DNA of 64,000 nt from RPRB01 sp035519675 (GTDB lineage: Bacteria; Myxococcota; Myxococcia; Myxococcales; Myxococcaceae). Location: positions 1-64,000 of the forward strand of contig DATIWB010000026.1 of the NCBI GenBank assembly GCA_035519675.1. Direction: 5' to 3'. Of this stretch, positions 16,866 through 25,853 are shown one piece after another. Numbering within the stretch: the first letter of the stretch is position 1; every line of letters begins with the position of its first letter. The notes under the pieces were generated by a model, which saw only the letters and a list, made by a program, of their open reading frames with translations, did not search any database and was not told the origin of the DNA. The translations under genes and the position numbers were made by a program.

Positions 16866-18845
16866 ATGTCGCCGAGGTCGGTGAGCAAGGTCGCGAGTCT
16901 CGACGAGGCCGTCGCCCTGGTGCAGCCAGGCAACACCCTCGCCACCTCGGGCTTCGTGGGCATCGGAACCCCGGACGGGTTGCTGGAGGCCCTGGCGCGT
17001 GCCTACCAGACCCACGGCCGGCCGGGCGGGCTCACCCTGGTCTTCGCCGCCGGTCAGGGGGACGGCAAGACGCGCGGGCTCAACCGCCTGGCGGTCCCCG
17101 GTCTGCTGAAGCGGGTGGTGGGCGGCCACTGGGGCCTCATCCCCCGCGTGGGCGCGCTGGCACTGGCCGGGGAGATCGAGGCCTACAACCTCCCCCAGGG
17201 CTGCATCTCGCACCTCTACCGGGACATCGCCGCCGGCAAGCCCGGCACGCTCTCCCGCGTCGGGCTCGGGACGTTCGTCGACCCGCGACACGGCGGCGGG
17301 AAGGTGAACTCGCGCACCACCGAGGACCTGGTGGAGCTTCTGCCGATTCACGCAGAGGACTGGCTGCTCTACCGCGCCTTCCCCATCGACGTGGTCTTCC
17401 TCCGGGGGACGACGGCGGACCCGCACGGAAACGTCAGCATGGAGCGCGAGGCGCTCACGCTCGACAACCTGGCGATGGCCATGGCGGCGAAGAACAGCGG
17501 GGGAGTGGTCATCGTGCAGGTGGAGCGCCTCGCCCAGGCAGGCTCCATCCCCGCCCGGACGGTGAAGATTCCCGGCGCGCTGGTCGATTGTGTGGCGGTG
17601 GCCCCGGCCGAGTACCACGCGCAGACGTACGCCACGGCGTACAGCCCGGCCTTCTCCGGCGAGCTGCGCGTGCCGCTGGAGACCCTTCCCCCGCCCCACC
17701 TGGACGCGCGCAAGGTCATCGGCCGGCGGGCGGCGTGCGAGCTCATCCCCGGCACCCTCATCAACCTCGGCATCGGGATGCCCGAATCGGTGGCCGGGGT
17801 AGCGGCGGAGGAGGGTCTGCTCTCGATGCTCACCCTGACCGCCGAGCCCGGGGTCATCGGCGGGCTGCCCGCCTCGGGCCTCAACTTCGGCGCGGCGGTG
17901 AACACCGAGGCGCTGGTGGACCAGAGCCAGCAGTTCGACTTCTACGACGGGGGCGGGCTCGACCAGGCATACCTCGGCATGGCCCAGGTGGATGCGGCGG
18001 GCAACGTCAACGTCAGCCGCTTCGGCTCGACGTTCGCCGGTTGTGGGGGCTTCATCAACATCAGCCAGAACGCGCGCAAGGTGGTGTTCGTCGGCACCTT
18101 CACTTGCGGCGGGCTGACCCTGGAGATCGGCGAGGGTCGCCTCCGGATCGTCCAGGAGGGCAGGAGCCGGAAGTTCATCCCTGCCGTGGAGCAGGTCACG
18201 TTCAGCGGCCAGCGCGCCAGGGAGACCGGCCACGAGACGATGTACGTCACCGAGCGCGCGGTGTTCCGGCTCACCGACTCCGGCATCCGGCTGGAGGAGA
18301 TCGCGCCCGGCATCGACCTGGATCACGAGGTGCTCGGCCAGATGGACTTCACCCCGGACATCAAGCGGCCGCTGGGGACAATGGACCCCCGCCTCTTCCG
18401 GGCCGAGGCGATGGGGATTCGAGCGATGCTCGAGGAGCGCCCGCTCGCCTCGCGCTTCGAGTTCGACCCCCATCGCGAGGTGCTGTTCATCAACTTTGCC
18501 GGACTCACCCTCCGCAGCGAGGAGGACCTCCGCCGCATCGCGGAGACGGTGGCGAAGGTGTGCGGGCCGCTCGGCCGGCGGGTCCGGGCGGTGGTCGACT
18601 ACGACGGCTTCAGCGTGCCCGCGCACCTGGCGGACGCGTACGCGGAGCTGGTCCGGGAGCTCACCGAGCGCTACTACGAGCGGGTGACCCGCTACACCTC
18701 GAGCGCCTTCCTGCGCCTGAAGCTCGGCGCCACCTTGCAGGCCCACCACGTGGACCCCGAGCTCTTCGACACCCAACGCCACGCGCTCGAGTCCCTCAAG
18801 CGCCGGCGCCGCACCCGTATCTCGCCGTCAGGGAGTGACCGATGA
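16866..18845 (+). CDS. Family I CoA-transferase (propionate/acetate CoA-transferase type) with C-terminal extension
   Basis: 659 residues; propionate CoA-transferases such as Pct/YdiF have about 520. The first about 520 residues contain both halves of the family I fold, with GxGxP-type loops (SGFVGIGTPDGLLE near 28-41; LGIGMPESVAGVA near 301-313) and the catalytic glutamate E327 in TAEPGVIGG, which forms the glutamyl-CoA intermediate. The last about 130 residues (from about 530) form an extra alpha/beta domain ending in a basic tail. It would move CoA between short-chain acyl-CoA and free acids. Its stop overlaps the phaC start (ATGA), so it likely supplies or balances hydroxyacyl-CoA for polymer synthesis. 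A GGGAAGGGGG site precedes the ATG. Confidence 0.88.
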   Translation: MSPRSVSKVASLDEAVALVQPGNTLATSGFVGIGTPDGLLEALARAYQTHGRPGGLTLVFAAGQGDGKTRGLNRLAVPGLLKRVVGGHWGLIPRVGALALAGEIEAYNLPQGCISHLYRDIAAGKPGTLSRVGLGTFVDPRHGGGKVNSRTTEDLVELLPIHAEDWLLYRAFPIDVVFLRGTTADPHGNVSMEREALTLDNLAMAMAAKNSGGVVIVQVERLAQAGSIPARTVKIPGALVDCVAVAPAEYHAQTYATAYSPAFSGELRVPLETLPPPHLDARKVIGRRAACELIPGTLINLGIGMPESVAGVAAEEGLLSMLTLTAEPGVIGGLPASGLNFGAAVNTEALVDQSQQFDFYDGGGLDQAYLGMAQVDAAGNVNVSRFGSTFAGCGGFINISQNARKVVFVGTFTCGGLTLEIGEGRLRIVQEGRSRKFIPAVEQVTFSGQRARETGHETMYVTERAVFRLTDSGIRLEEIAPGIDLDHEVLGQMDFTPDIKRPLGTMDPRLFRAEAMGIRAMLEERPLASRFEFDPHREVLFINFAGLTLRSEEDLRRIAETVAKVCGPLGRRVRAVVDYDGFSVPAHLADAYAELVRELTERYYERVTRYTSSAFLRLKLGATLQAHHVDPELFDTQRHALESLKRRRRTRISPSGSDR

Positions 18846-20605
18846 AGGTGCTCGAGCTTCCACAGCGTCCCCCGCCGATGGAGGCCGAGCCACCCCTGCC
18901 CTCCCCGGCTCCCCGCGGCAAGGTGCGCGGCGGCCTGCGCCGGGCTGCCGACGAGCTGCTCGATCGGGTGGACCCGGTGGGCTTCGGGCGCGCGCTGACC
19001 ACCGAGGCTTTCGGCCTGGCTCGGCACCCGCTCGCCACCGCCGGCGCGCTCGCGCGCTGGGCGAACGGTGCGCTGGTCGCGGCCGGGGTGAGCGCGGTCC
19101 GCGCGGTGGGCGCCACTTCCGATGGGCCGATGCCGCTTCCGGCGAAGGACCGCCGCTTCGGCGACCGGATCTGGACCGAGAACGCGCTCTTCTTCTGGCT
19201 GCTCCAGCAGCACCTGCTCCGCGAGCAGCTCGCCCGCGACCTGCTCGACGCCGCCCAGCTGGACGAGATCACCGTCCGGAAGGCCAGCATGGCGAGCCAG
19301 CTCCTGGTGGACACCTTCGCCCCCACCAACTTCATGCTGACCAACCCGGTCGCGCTGCGGCGGGCGTTCGAGACCGGCGGGCTGAGCGCGCTGCGGGGGT
19401 TGCGCAAGTGGCTGGACGACGTCCGAACCCGGGAGGGCTGGCCGCGGCTGGTGAACCGCTCCGGCTTCGAGGTGGGCAAGAACCTCGCGGTGACGCCGGG
19501 GAAGGTCGTCTACCGGAACCGGCTGATGGAGCTGATCCAGTACGCGCCGCAGACCGAGACGACCCATTCCATCCCGCTGCTCTGCAGCCCGCCGTTCATC
19601 AACAAGTACTACATCATGGACCTCGCCCCCGGCCGGAGCTTCGTCGAGTGGGCGGTGAAGAACGGCCACACCACCTTCTGCATGAGCTACCGGAACCCGG
19701 ACCTGAGCCTCCGTGACGTGGGCTTCGGGGACTACCTGCTCGAGGGGCCGCTGGAGGCACTCCGGGTGGTGAAGGAGATCACCGGCGCGCCGAAGGTCAA
19801 CGTCGCCGCCCTGTGCGTGGGGGGCACGCTGGCCACGATGCTCGCCGCGTACCTCGAGGCCACCGGGGACCGCTCGCTCAACTCGCTGACCCTGATGAAC
19901 ACCCTGGTGGACTTCAGCGACCCCGGGCCACTGGGGGCCTACACCGACCGGCCCACCGTCGAGCGGCTCCTCCGCCGGGTCCAGCGCAAGGGCCTGCTGG
20001 AGTCGTTCGAGATGGCCCGGAGCTTCAACATGCTCCGCCCCAACGACCTGTACTTCAACTACTTCGGCTCGGCCTGGATGATGGGGGAGGAACCGCCCGG
20101 CTTCGACCTCCTGGCCTGGAACGACGACGGGACCCGCATCCCGGCCCGGCTACTCTCCGAGTACCTCCGTGGCTGCTACCTGGACAACGCCCTCGCCCGG
20201 GACGAGATGGTGGTCCGCGGGCGGAAGCTCCGGCTCTCCTCCGTCCAGGAGGACACGTTCATCGTCGCCGCGGTGGAGGACCACATCACCCCCTGGCGGT
20301 CGGCCTTCCGGACGGCGAGCCTGCTGGGGGGCAAGGTCCAGTTCGTCCTCAGCAGCTCGGGTCACATCGCCGGGGTGGTGAACCCGCCGAGCAAGAGCGC
20401 GGCCTACTGGCTGCACGAGCATCTGCACGAGACGCCGGAGGCCTGGCAGATCGCCTCGACCCGCCACACGGACACCTGGTGGCACGCCTGGGCGCGCTGG
20501 ATCCAGGCCCGGGCCGGTGAGCGCCGGCCGCCCCCGGCGATGATCGGAAGCGAGGAGTACCCGCCGCTGGCCGACGCCCCGGGCCTGTACGTCACCGAAC
20601 CCTGA
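18842..20605 (+). CDS. phaC: Class I polyhydroxyalkanoate synthase PhaC
   Basis: 587 residues, the class I length; no phaE or phaR-type class III/IV subunit is nearby. It polymerises (R)-3-hydroxyacyl-CoA into storage polyester at the granule surface. The catalytic triad is present: C325 in VAALCVGGTL, D480 in AVEDHITPW and H508 in LSSSGHIAGVV. The lipase-like box is usually GxCxGG; here its first Gly is Ala (A-L-C-V-G-G). The N-terminal about 95 residues are variable, as in the family. The start ATG overlaps the CoA-transferase stop by four bases. Confidence 0.95.
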   Translation: MKVLELPQRPPPMEAEPPLPSPAPRGKVRGGLRRAADELLDRVDPVGFGRALTTEAFGLARHPLATAGALARWANGALVAAGVSAVRAVGATSDGPMPLPAKDRRFGDRIWTENALFFWLLQQHLLREQLARDLLDAAQLDEITVRKASMASQLLVDTFAPTNFMLTNPVALRRAFETGGLSALRGLRKWLDDVRTREGWPRLVNRSGFEVGKNLAVTPGKVVYRNRLMELIQYAPQTETTHSIPLLCSPPFINKYYIMDLAPGRSFVEWAVKNGHTTFCMSYRNPDLSLRDVGFGDYLLEGPLEALRVVKEITGAPKVNVAALCVGGTLATMLAAYLEATGDRSLNSLTLMNTLVDFSDPGPLGAYTDRPTVERLLRRVQRKGLLESFEMARSFNMLRPNDLYFNYFGSAWMMGEEPPGFDLLAWNDDGTRIPARLLSEYLRGCYLDNALARDEMVVRGRKLRLSSVQEDTFIVAAVEDHITPWRSAFRTASLLGGKVQFVLSSSGHIAGVVNPPSKSAAYWLHEHLHETPEAWQIASTRHTDTWWHAWARWIQARAGERRPPPAMIGSEEYPPLADAPGLYVTEP

Positions 20606-20655
20606 ACCGGGCCGTTTCTCGACGGAAGCGCTCGACCTCGGCGACGCAACGTGTC

Positions 20656-20684
20656 TTGCTGCGCCCTCCACCGTTTCCTAGGTC
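20656..20684 (+). promoter_or_regulatory. Possible promoter of the LIV-type transporter operon
   Basis: TTGCTG (20656-20661) and TAGGTC (20679-20684) are separated by 17 bases and end 8 bases before the livG ATG at 20693, so the message would be almost leaderless. This would also explain the absence of a ribosome site. GCAACGTGTCTTGC around it resembles a PhaR half-site pair in reversed order. The match is weak. Confidence 0.3.
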
Positions 20685-20692
20685 AGCGCACA

Positions 20693-21466
20693 ATGCTCGA
20701 TTCAGCGCGTCACGCCGGAGAGCCGCTCCTCGAGACCCAGGGCCTCACCAAGGAGTTCCACGGGTTCGTCGCGGTCAAGAACGTCAGCCTCACCGTCCGC
20801 GCCGGGAGCATTCACGCGCTGATTGGCCCGAACGGGGCGGGGAAGACGACCTGCTTCAATCTGCTGACCAAGTTCCTCACCCCCTCCGCCGGGACCATCA
20901 AGTTCAAGGGGCAGAACATCACCTCCGACCGCCCCGCCGAGGTGGCGCGCCGGGGGGTGGTGCGCTCGTTCCAGATCTCCGCGGTCTTTCCCCACCTCAC
21001 CGTGCTGGAGAACATCCGGGTGGCGCTGCAGCGGAAGCGGGGCCAGTCCTTCGACTTCTGGCGCTCGGAGCAGGCGCTCAAGGACCTCGAGCCCAGGGCG
21101 CTCGAGCTGGCGGAGGCGGTGGGCCTCCAGGACTTCCTGCACAGCCCGGCGGTGGAGCTGTCCTACGGACGGAAGCGGGCCCTGGAGATCGCCACCACCC
21201 TGGCGCTGGACCCCGAGCTGCTCCTGCTCGACGAGCCGACCGCGGGCATGGGCCACGAGGACGTGGACCGGATCGCCGGCCTGATCAAGCGCGTGGGCGC
21301 GAGCCGCACCGTGCTGATGGTGGAGCACAACCTGAAGGTCGTGGCCAACCTCTCGCACACCATCACCGTGCTCGCCCGGGGCGAGGTGCTCGCCGAGGGA
21401 GACTACTCGGCAGTCTCCAAGAACAAGGACGTCATCCAGGCGTACATGGGGTCCGAGCATGCCTGA
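20693..21466 (+). CDS. livG: LIV-type ABC transporter ATP-binding protein LivG
   Basis: 257 residues. Walker A GPNGAGKTT is at about 45-53, Walker B is LLLLDEPTAGM, and the switch is MVEHNLKVV. The signature reads LSYGRKR instead of LSGGQ, as in LivG-type subunits. It hydrolyses ATP on the cytoplasmic side of a branched-chain amino acid/amide family importer (HAAT family). It is the first gene of livG-livF-SBP-livH-livM. The start MLDSARHAGE is chosen over a frame extending 14 codons earlier. Confidence 0.92.
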   Translation: MLDSARHAGEPLLETQGLTKEFHGFVAVKNVSLTVRAGSIHALIGPNGAGKTTCFNLLTKFLTPSAGTIKFKGQNITSDRPAEVARRGVVRSFQISAVFPHLTVLENIRVALQRKRGQSFDFWRSEQALKDLEPRALELAEAVGLQDFLHSPAVELSYGRKRALEIATTLALDPELLLLDEPTAGMGHEDVDRIAGLIKRVGASRTVLMVEHNLKVVANLSHTITVLARGEVLAEGDYSAVSKNKDVIQAYMGSEHA

Positions 21467-22208
21467 GGTCGCGATGGCCAGCGCCGGACCGGCGCCCGAG
21501 GTCAACGCCCGGGCGCTGCTCCACGTCGAGGGGCTGCAGGCCTGGTACGGCGAGTCCCACATCCTGCACGGCGTCGACTTCGAGATCCGCCCCGGCGAGC
21601 TGGTGACCCTGCTGGGCCGGAACGGGGCAGGAAAGACCACCACCCTGCGCTCGCTGATGGGGATGGTGCCGCGCCGGGAGGGCTCGGTGGTGCTCGACGA
21701 GCAGGAGACCATCCGGCTTCCCCCGCACCGGATCGCCCGGCTGGGGATGGAGATCTGCCCGGAGGAGCGGGGCATCTTCGCCAGCCTGACGGTGGAGGAG
21801 AACCTCCTGCTTCCGCCGCCAGTCAGGCCAGGGGGGATGCCGCTGAGCGCGGTGCTGGAGCTGTTCCCGAACCTCCGGGAACGGATGGGCAGCCAGGGGA
21901 CGAAGCTGTCCGGGGGAGAACAGCAGATGCTGGCCATCGGCCGCATCCTCCGGACCGGGGCCCGGCTCCTGCTTCTGGACGAGCCCACCGAGGGGCTGGC
22001 GCCGGTCATCGTCCAGCAGATCGGCGCCACCATCCGCCGGCTCAAGACGGAAGGGTTCACCATCCTCCTGGTGGAGCAGAACCTCAAGTTCGCCTCGTCG
22101 ATCGCCGACCGTCATTACGTGATGGACCGCGGCCGCGTGGTGGACCAGATTCCCGCCGACCGATTCCAGTCGAGCATGCCCCAGCTGCAGAAACATCTCG
22201 GTGTCTAG
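21459..22208 (+). CDS. livF: LIV-type ABC transporter ATP-binding protein LivF
   Basis: 249 residues. Walker A GRNGAGKTTT, signature LSGGEQQMLAIGRIL, Walker B LLLLDEPTEGLAP and switch VEQNLKFA are all intact. It overlaps livG by 8 bases. LivF pairs with LivG as the second ATPase of the importer. The family-typical CPEERGIFASLTVEENL is present. Confidence 0.93.
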   Translation: MPEVAMASAGPAPEVNARALLHVEGLQAWYGESHILHGVDFEIRPGELVTLLGRNGAGKTTTLRSLMGMVPRREGSVVLDEQETIRLPPHRIARLGMEICPEERGIFASLTVEENLLLPPPVRPGGMPLSAVLELFPNLRERMGSQGTKLSGGEQQMLAIGRILRTGARLLLLDEPTEGLAPVIVQQIGATIRRLKTEGFTILLVEQNLKFASSIADRHYVMDRGRVVDQIPADRFQSSMPQLQKHLGV

Positions 22209-22247
22209 TCGTCTCCTCTCACTCCAGTCGCCTCAGGAGCGTCCCTC

Positions 22248-23456
22248 ATGCGAATCGCTTCACGGCTTCTCGCCCTCGCCTGTCTCTTGCCACTGGCCGC
22301 GATGGCCCAGGAAAAGGTGGTGAAGATCGGCGTTCTCAACGACATGTCCGGGCTCTACGCGGACCTGAGCGGTCCTGGCTCGGCGGAGGCCGCGAAGATG
22401 GCGGCCGAGGAGTTCGGCAACAAGGTGGCGGGCATGCCGATCCAGATCGTCAGCGCCGATCACCAGAACAAGCCGGACATCGGCTCGGGCATCGCCACCA
22501 AGTGGTACGACGTGGACGGGGTGGACGCCGTCGTCGATGTCCCCAACTCGGGCGTGGCGCTGGCCCTGGCCAAGATCACTGCGGACAAGAACAAGGTCTT
22601 CATCGACTCGGGCGCGGCGACCTCGGATCTCACCGGAAAGGCCTGCACCCCCAACACCGTCCACTGGACCTACGACACCTGGTCGCTGGCCAACGGCACC
22701 GGCAAGGCGGTGGTGAAGTCCGGGGGCGACACCTGGTTCTTCCTCACCGCGGACTACGCCTTCGGCAAGGCGCTGGAGCGCGACACCCGGGCAGTGGTCG
22801 AGGCCAACGGAGGCAAGGTTCTCGGCTCGGTGCTCCACCCCCTGAACACCGCCGACTTCTCCTCCTTCCTGCTCCAGGCGCAGTCCTCGAAGGCGAAGAT
22901 CATCGGCCTGGCCAACGCCGGCGGCGACACCATCAACTCCATCAAGTCCGCCGCGGAGTTCGGCATCGTGGCCGGCGGCCAGAAGCTGGCCGGTCTGCTG
23001 GTGTTCATCACCGACATCCACGCTCTGGGGCTGAAGACCGCCAACGGCCTTCAGCTGACCTCCGCCTTCTACTGGGACCGCGACGAGAGGACCCGTGCCT
23101 TCTCCAAGAAGTTCGCCGCCCGCATGAACGGGAAGATGCCCTCCATGGTCCAGGCCGGCGTCTACGCCGGAGTGCTGCATTACTTGAAAGCGGTGCAGGC
23201 CCTGAAGTCCGACCAGGACGGCAAGGCGGTGGTGGCCAAGATGAAGGCTCTCCCCACCGACGACCCGGCGTTCGGCAAGGGCACCATCCGCGCCGACGGC
23301 CGGAAGATCCACCCCATGTACCTCTACGAGGTGAAGAAGCCGGCCGAGTCCAAGGGGCCGTGGGACTACTACAAGCTGGTCCGGGAGATCCCCTCCGCCG
23401 AGGCCTTCCGTCCGCTGGACCAGGGCGAGTGCCCGCTGGTCGCCGCCAAGAAATGA
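22248..23456 (+). CDS. LIV-type ABC transporter periplasmic substrate-binding protein
   Basis: 402 residues with a cleavable signal peptide (about 1-20, ending AAMAQ). The mature part has the type I periplasmic fold: VKIGVLNDMSGLYADLSG, then AAKMAAEEFG and FFLTADYAFGKALERDT. It binds the ligand of the importer. Members of this family with the LNDMSG start are frequently not amino-acid specific and take amides, aromatic or short carboxylic acids. Its place beside the PHA genes makes a short-chain acid conceivable, but no ligand can be read from the sequence. There are 39 bases after livF. Confidence 0.88.
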   Translation: MRIASRLLALACLLPLAAMAQEKVVKIGVLNDMSGLYADLSGPGSAEAAKMAAEEFGNKVAGMPIQIVSADHQNKPDIGSGIATKWYDVDGVDAVVDVPNSGVALALAKITADKNKVFIDSGAATSDLTGKACTPNTVHWTYDTWSLANGTGKAVVKSGGDTWFFLTADYAFGKALERDTRAVVEANGGKVLGSVLHPLNTADFSSFLLQAQSSKAKIIGLANAGGDTINSIKSAAEFGIVAGGQKLAGLLVFITDIHALGLKTANGLQLTSAFYWDRDERTRAFSKKFAARMNGKMPSMVQAGVYAGVLHYLKAVQALKSDQDGKAVVAKMKALPTDDPAFGKGTIRADGRKIHPMYLYEVKKPAESKGPWDYYKLVREIPSAEAFRPLDQGECPLVAAKK

Positions 23457-23475
23457 GGCGCTCTCCGCCCGGCCA

Positions 23476-24363
23476 ATGAACACCTTCCTCGGGGTTCCGA
23501 TCCAGGCGCTCTTCAGCCAGCTCCTGGTCGGGCTGATCAACGGCTCCTTCTATGCGCTGCTCAGCCTCGGCCTGGCGGTCATCTTCGGGCTGCTGAACGT
23601 CATCAACTTCTGCCACGGCGCCCTGTACATGCTCGGGGCGCTGGTGGCGTGGCTGTTGCTGGAACACCTGGGCATCGGCTACTGGCCGGCGCTGATCATC
23701 TCCCCGATCGTGGTGGGCCTCTTCGGGATGCTCATCGAGCGGACGATGATCAAGCGCATCGCCAGCCTGGATCCGCTCTACGGGCTGCTGCTGACTTTTG
23801 GCCTGGCGCTGATCATCCAGGGCGTGGCCCGCAACTACTTCGGGGTCTCGGGCGAGCCGTACGACATCCCGCCACAGCTCACCGGGGGGAAGAACCTGGG
23901 CTTCATGTTCCTCCCCAACTACCGGGCCTGGGTGGTCCTGGTGTCGGTGCTGCTCTGCGCGCTGACCTGGTTCATCACCGAGCGGACCCGGATGGGGTCG
24001 TATCTCCGAGCGGCCACCGAGAACCCGATGCTGGTCCAGGCATTCGGAATCAACGTGCCGCGGCTGATCACCGTCACCTACGGCCTGGGGGTGGCGCTGG
24101 CCGCTCTGGCCGGGGTGATGGCTGCCCCCATCTACCGGGTGAATCCGCTCATGGGCGCCGACCTGATCATCGTGGTCTTCGCGGTGGTGGTCATCGGCGG
24201 GATGGGGTCGATCCTCGGGTCGATCGTCACCGGCTTCGGGCTGGGGGTCATCGAGGGGCTGACCAAGGTGTACTACCCGGAGGCCTCGAACACGGTGGTG
24301 TTCGTGATCATGGCCCTCGTGCTGCTGGTGAAGCCCGCCGGTCTCTTCGGGAGGACCACGTGA
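23476..24363 (+). CDS. livH: LIV-type ABC transporter permease LivH
   Basis: 295 residues, about 8 membrane segments. Family blocks are LLVGLINGSFYALLSLGLAV, LNVINFCHGALYMLGA, TENPMLVQAFGINVPR (the EAA-like cytoplasmic loop) and VVVIGGMGSILGSIVTGF. It forms half of the membrane channel. Its TGA stop overlaps the livM GTG start. Confidence 0.93.
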   Translation: MNTFLGVPIQALFSQLLVGLINGSFYALLSLGLAVIFGLLNVINFCHGALYMLGALVAWLLLEHLGIGYWPALIISPIVVGLFGMLIERTMIKRIASLDPLYGLLLTFGLALIIQGVARNYFGVSGEPYDIPPQLTGGKNLGFMFLPNYRAWVVLVSVLLCALTWFITERTRMGSYLRAATENPMLVQAFGINVPRLITVTYGLGVALAALAGVMAAPIYRVNPLMGADLIIVVFAVVVIGGMGSILGSIVTGFGLGVIEGLTKVYYPEASNTVVFVIMALVLLVKPAGLFGRTT

Positions 24364-25352
24364 ACGCGCACGGGGCGACCGGGGCCGAGACGAGCGCCGG
24401 CATCCGCGACCGTGCCAAGGCGAGGGACGAGGCGCGCTCCCTGCGCATCCCGATGGCGATCCTGATCTTGCTCGCCCTGGGGGCGCCGTTCGTCGTCTAT
24501 CCGGTGTTCCTGATGAAGATGCTGTGCTGGGCGCTCTTCGCCTGCGCCTTCAACCTCCTCATCGGGTACGTGGGCCTGCTCTCCTTCGGGCACGCGTTGT
24601 TCTTCGGGGGCGCGGGGTACCTGGCGGCCCATGCGGCGAAGGTCTGGGGGCTCCCCTTCGAGCTGGCGGTGCTCACCGGGACGGCGACCGGGGCGCTGCT
24701 CGGTCTGGCAGTGGGCTGGCTGGCCATCCGCCGCCAGGGGATCTACTTCGCGATGATCACCCTGGCGCTGGCGCAGATGTTCTACTTCTTCTGCCTCCGG
24801 GCCCCGTTCACCGGCGGAGAGGACGGCATCCAGGCGGTGCCGCGGGGGAAGCTGCTCGGTCTGCTGTCGCTGGAGAACGACCTGACGATGTACTTCGTCG
24901 TCCTGGCGATCTTCCTCTTCGGCTTCTTCTTCATCTTCCGGGTGGTCCATTCGCCCTTCGGGCAGGTGCTGAAGGCGGTACGGGAGAACGAGCCCCGGGC
25001 GGTGTCGCTCGGCTACAAGTCCGACCAGTACAAGCTGATCGCCTTCGTGCTCTCGGCGGCGCTCTCCGGGCTGGCCGGGGGCACCAAGTCCATCGTCTTC
25101 CACCTCGCCTCGCTGACCGACGTCCACTGGGGAACCTCGGGCGAGGTGATCCTCATGGTGCTGCTCGGTGGCCTGGGGACGGTGTTCGGCCCCATCGTCG
25201 GCGCGGTGGTGATCGTCTGCGTGGAGAGCTACCTCGCCCAGCTCGGCGGCTGGGTGACGGTGGTGCAGGGTACGCTGTTCGTGGTCTGCGTGCTGGCGTT
25301 CCGCCGCGGCATCATCGGCGAGCTGTCGCGGGTGCTGCACCGGCCGCTCTGA
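24360..25352 (+). CDS. livM: LIV-type ABC transporter permease LivM
   Basis: 330 residues. The start is GTG in a GTGA overlap with livH, which fixes it. A hydrophilic N-terminus of about 30 residues precedes about 8-9 membrane segments. Family blocks are AFNLLIGYVGLLSFGHALFF, LALAQMFYFF, FGQVLKAVRENEPRAVSLGY and VILMVLLGGLGTVFGPIVGA. It is the second half of the channel and the last gene of the operon. Confidence 0.93.
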   Translation: MNAHGATGAETSAGIRDRAKARDEARSLRIPMAILILLALGAPFVVYPVFLMKMLCWALFACAFNLLIGYVGLLSFGHALFFGGAGYLAAHAAKVWGLPFELAVLTGTATGALLGLAVGWLAIRRQGIYFAMITLALAQMFYFFCLRAPFTGGEDGIQAVPRGKLLGLLSLENDLTMYFVVLAIFLFGFFFIFRVVHSPFGQVLKAVRENEPRAVSLGYKSDQYKLIAFVLSAALSGLAGGTKSIVFHLASLTDVHWGTSGEVILMVLLGGLGTVFGPIVGAVVIVCVESYLAQLGGWVTVVQGTLFVVCVLAFRRGIIGELSRVLHRPL

Positions 25353-25592
25353 CGCCTGCTCCCCGGTTCCCCCCCACCGACCTGCTTCTGCCGACACGAC
25401 CTCCGGAAGGGTGCCTCACCGCGCGTGCGGTTGCCGGCACGGCGACATCCTCGGGCGGATGCAGCCTGCGACGTCACACGACGGTGTTGAGCCTGCGCTC
25501 AACCCGGGCACTTGCACCAGGCACCGGCCCTGCAGCCCCCCCCCGCACGACGGCGACCGGATTGGAACGGCGCCCTTGCCGGAGGAGCAGCG

Positions 25593-25826
25593 ATGGAGAA
25601 CGAGAGTGAAGGGTGGAGGTGGGTGCGGAACGTGTTCGTGGCGTTCGTGTGCGTGACGGGGCTCGTCACCCTGGCGACGGCGGGCGTTCACCCCGCGCGG
25701 CCGTCGGAGGCGAGCTCTTTCTCGACCGGGTGGGTGCCTCCCGCGATGCACGAGGCAGCGGCGGGAGGCGACGTCGGGCCGGGCTCGGACGAAGCGCTGC
25801 TGGTGACCTCTCCCTGGGGCGAGTAG
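25593..25826 (+). CDS. Small membrane or secreted protein, paralogue A of three
   Basis: 77 residues with a strong GGAGGAG site 5 bases before the ATG. An N-terminal polar stretch with GWRWVRNV leads into one hydrophobic segment (about 12-31), either a signal peptide or a membrane anchor, then a polar tail with the conserved end GGDVGPGSDEALLVTSP. That end recurs in the protein at 27019 (LDVGPGADEALLAMSP), and the N-terminal W-x-VR/FxCxxG pattern recurs in both others. I do not recognise a known family. It is followed 27 bases downstream by the end of the oppositely oriented cyclodeaminase gene. Confidence 0.6.
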   Translation: MENESEGWRWVRNVFVAFVCVTGLVTLATAGVHPARPSEASSFSTGWVPPAMHEAAAGGDVGPGSDEALLVTSPWGE

Positions 25827-25853
25827 ACGCCCGCGGGCGGCGCGCCGGAGCGC

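Noticed and set aside
20646..20661. GCAACGTGTCTTGC as a fourth PhaR operator before livG
   Set aside because: The half-sites are in the reverse order to the other three and overlap a presumed -35; the match is too weak to call separately.
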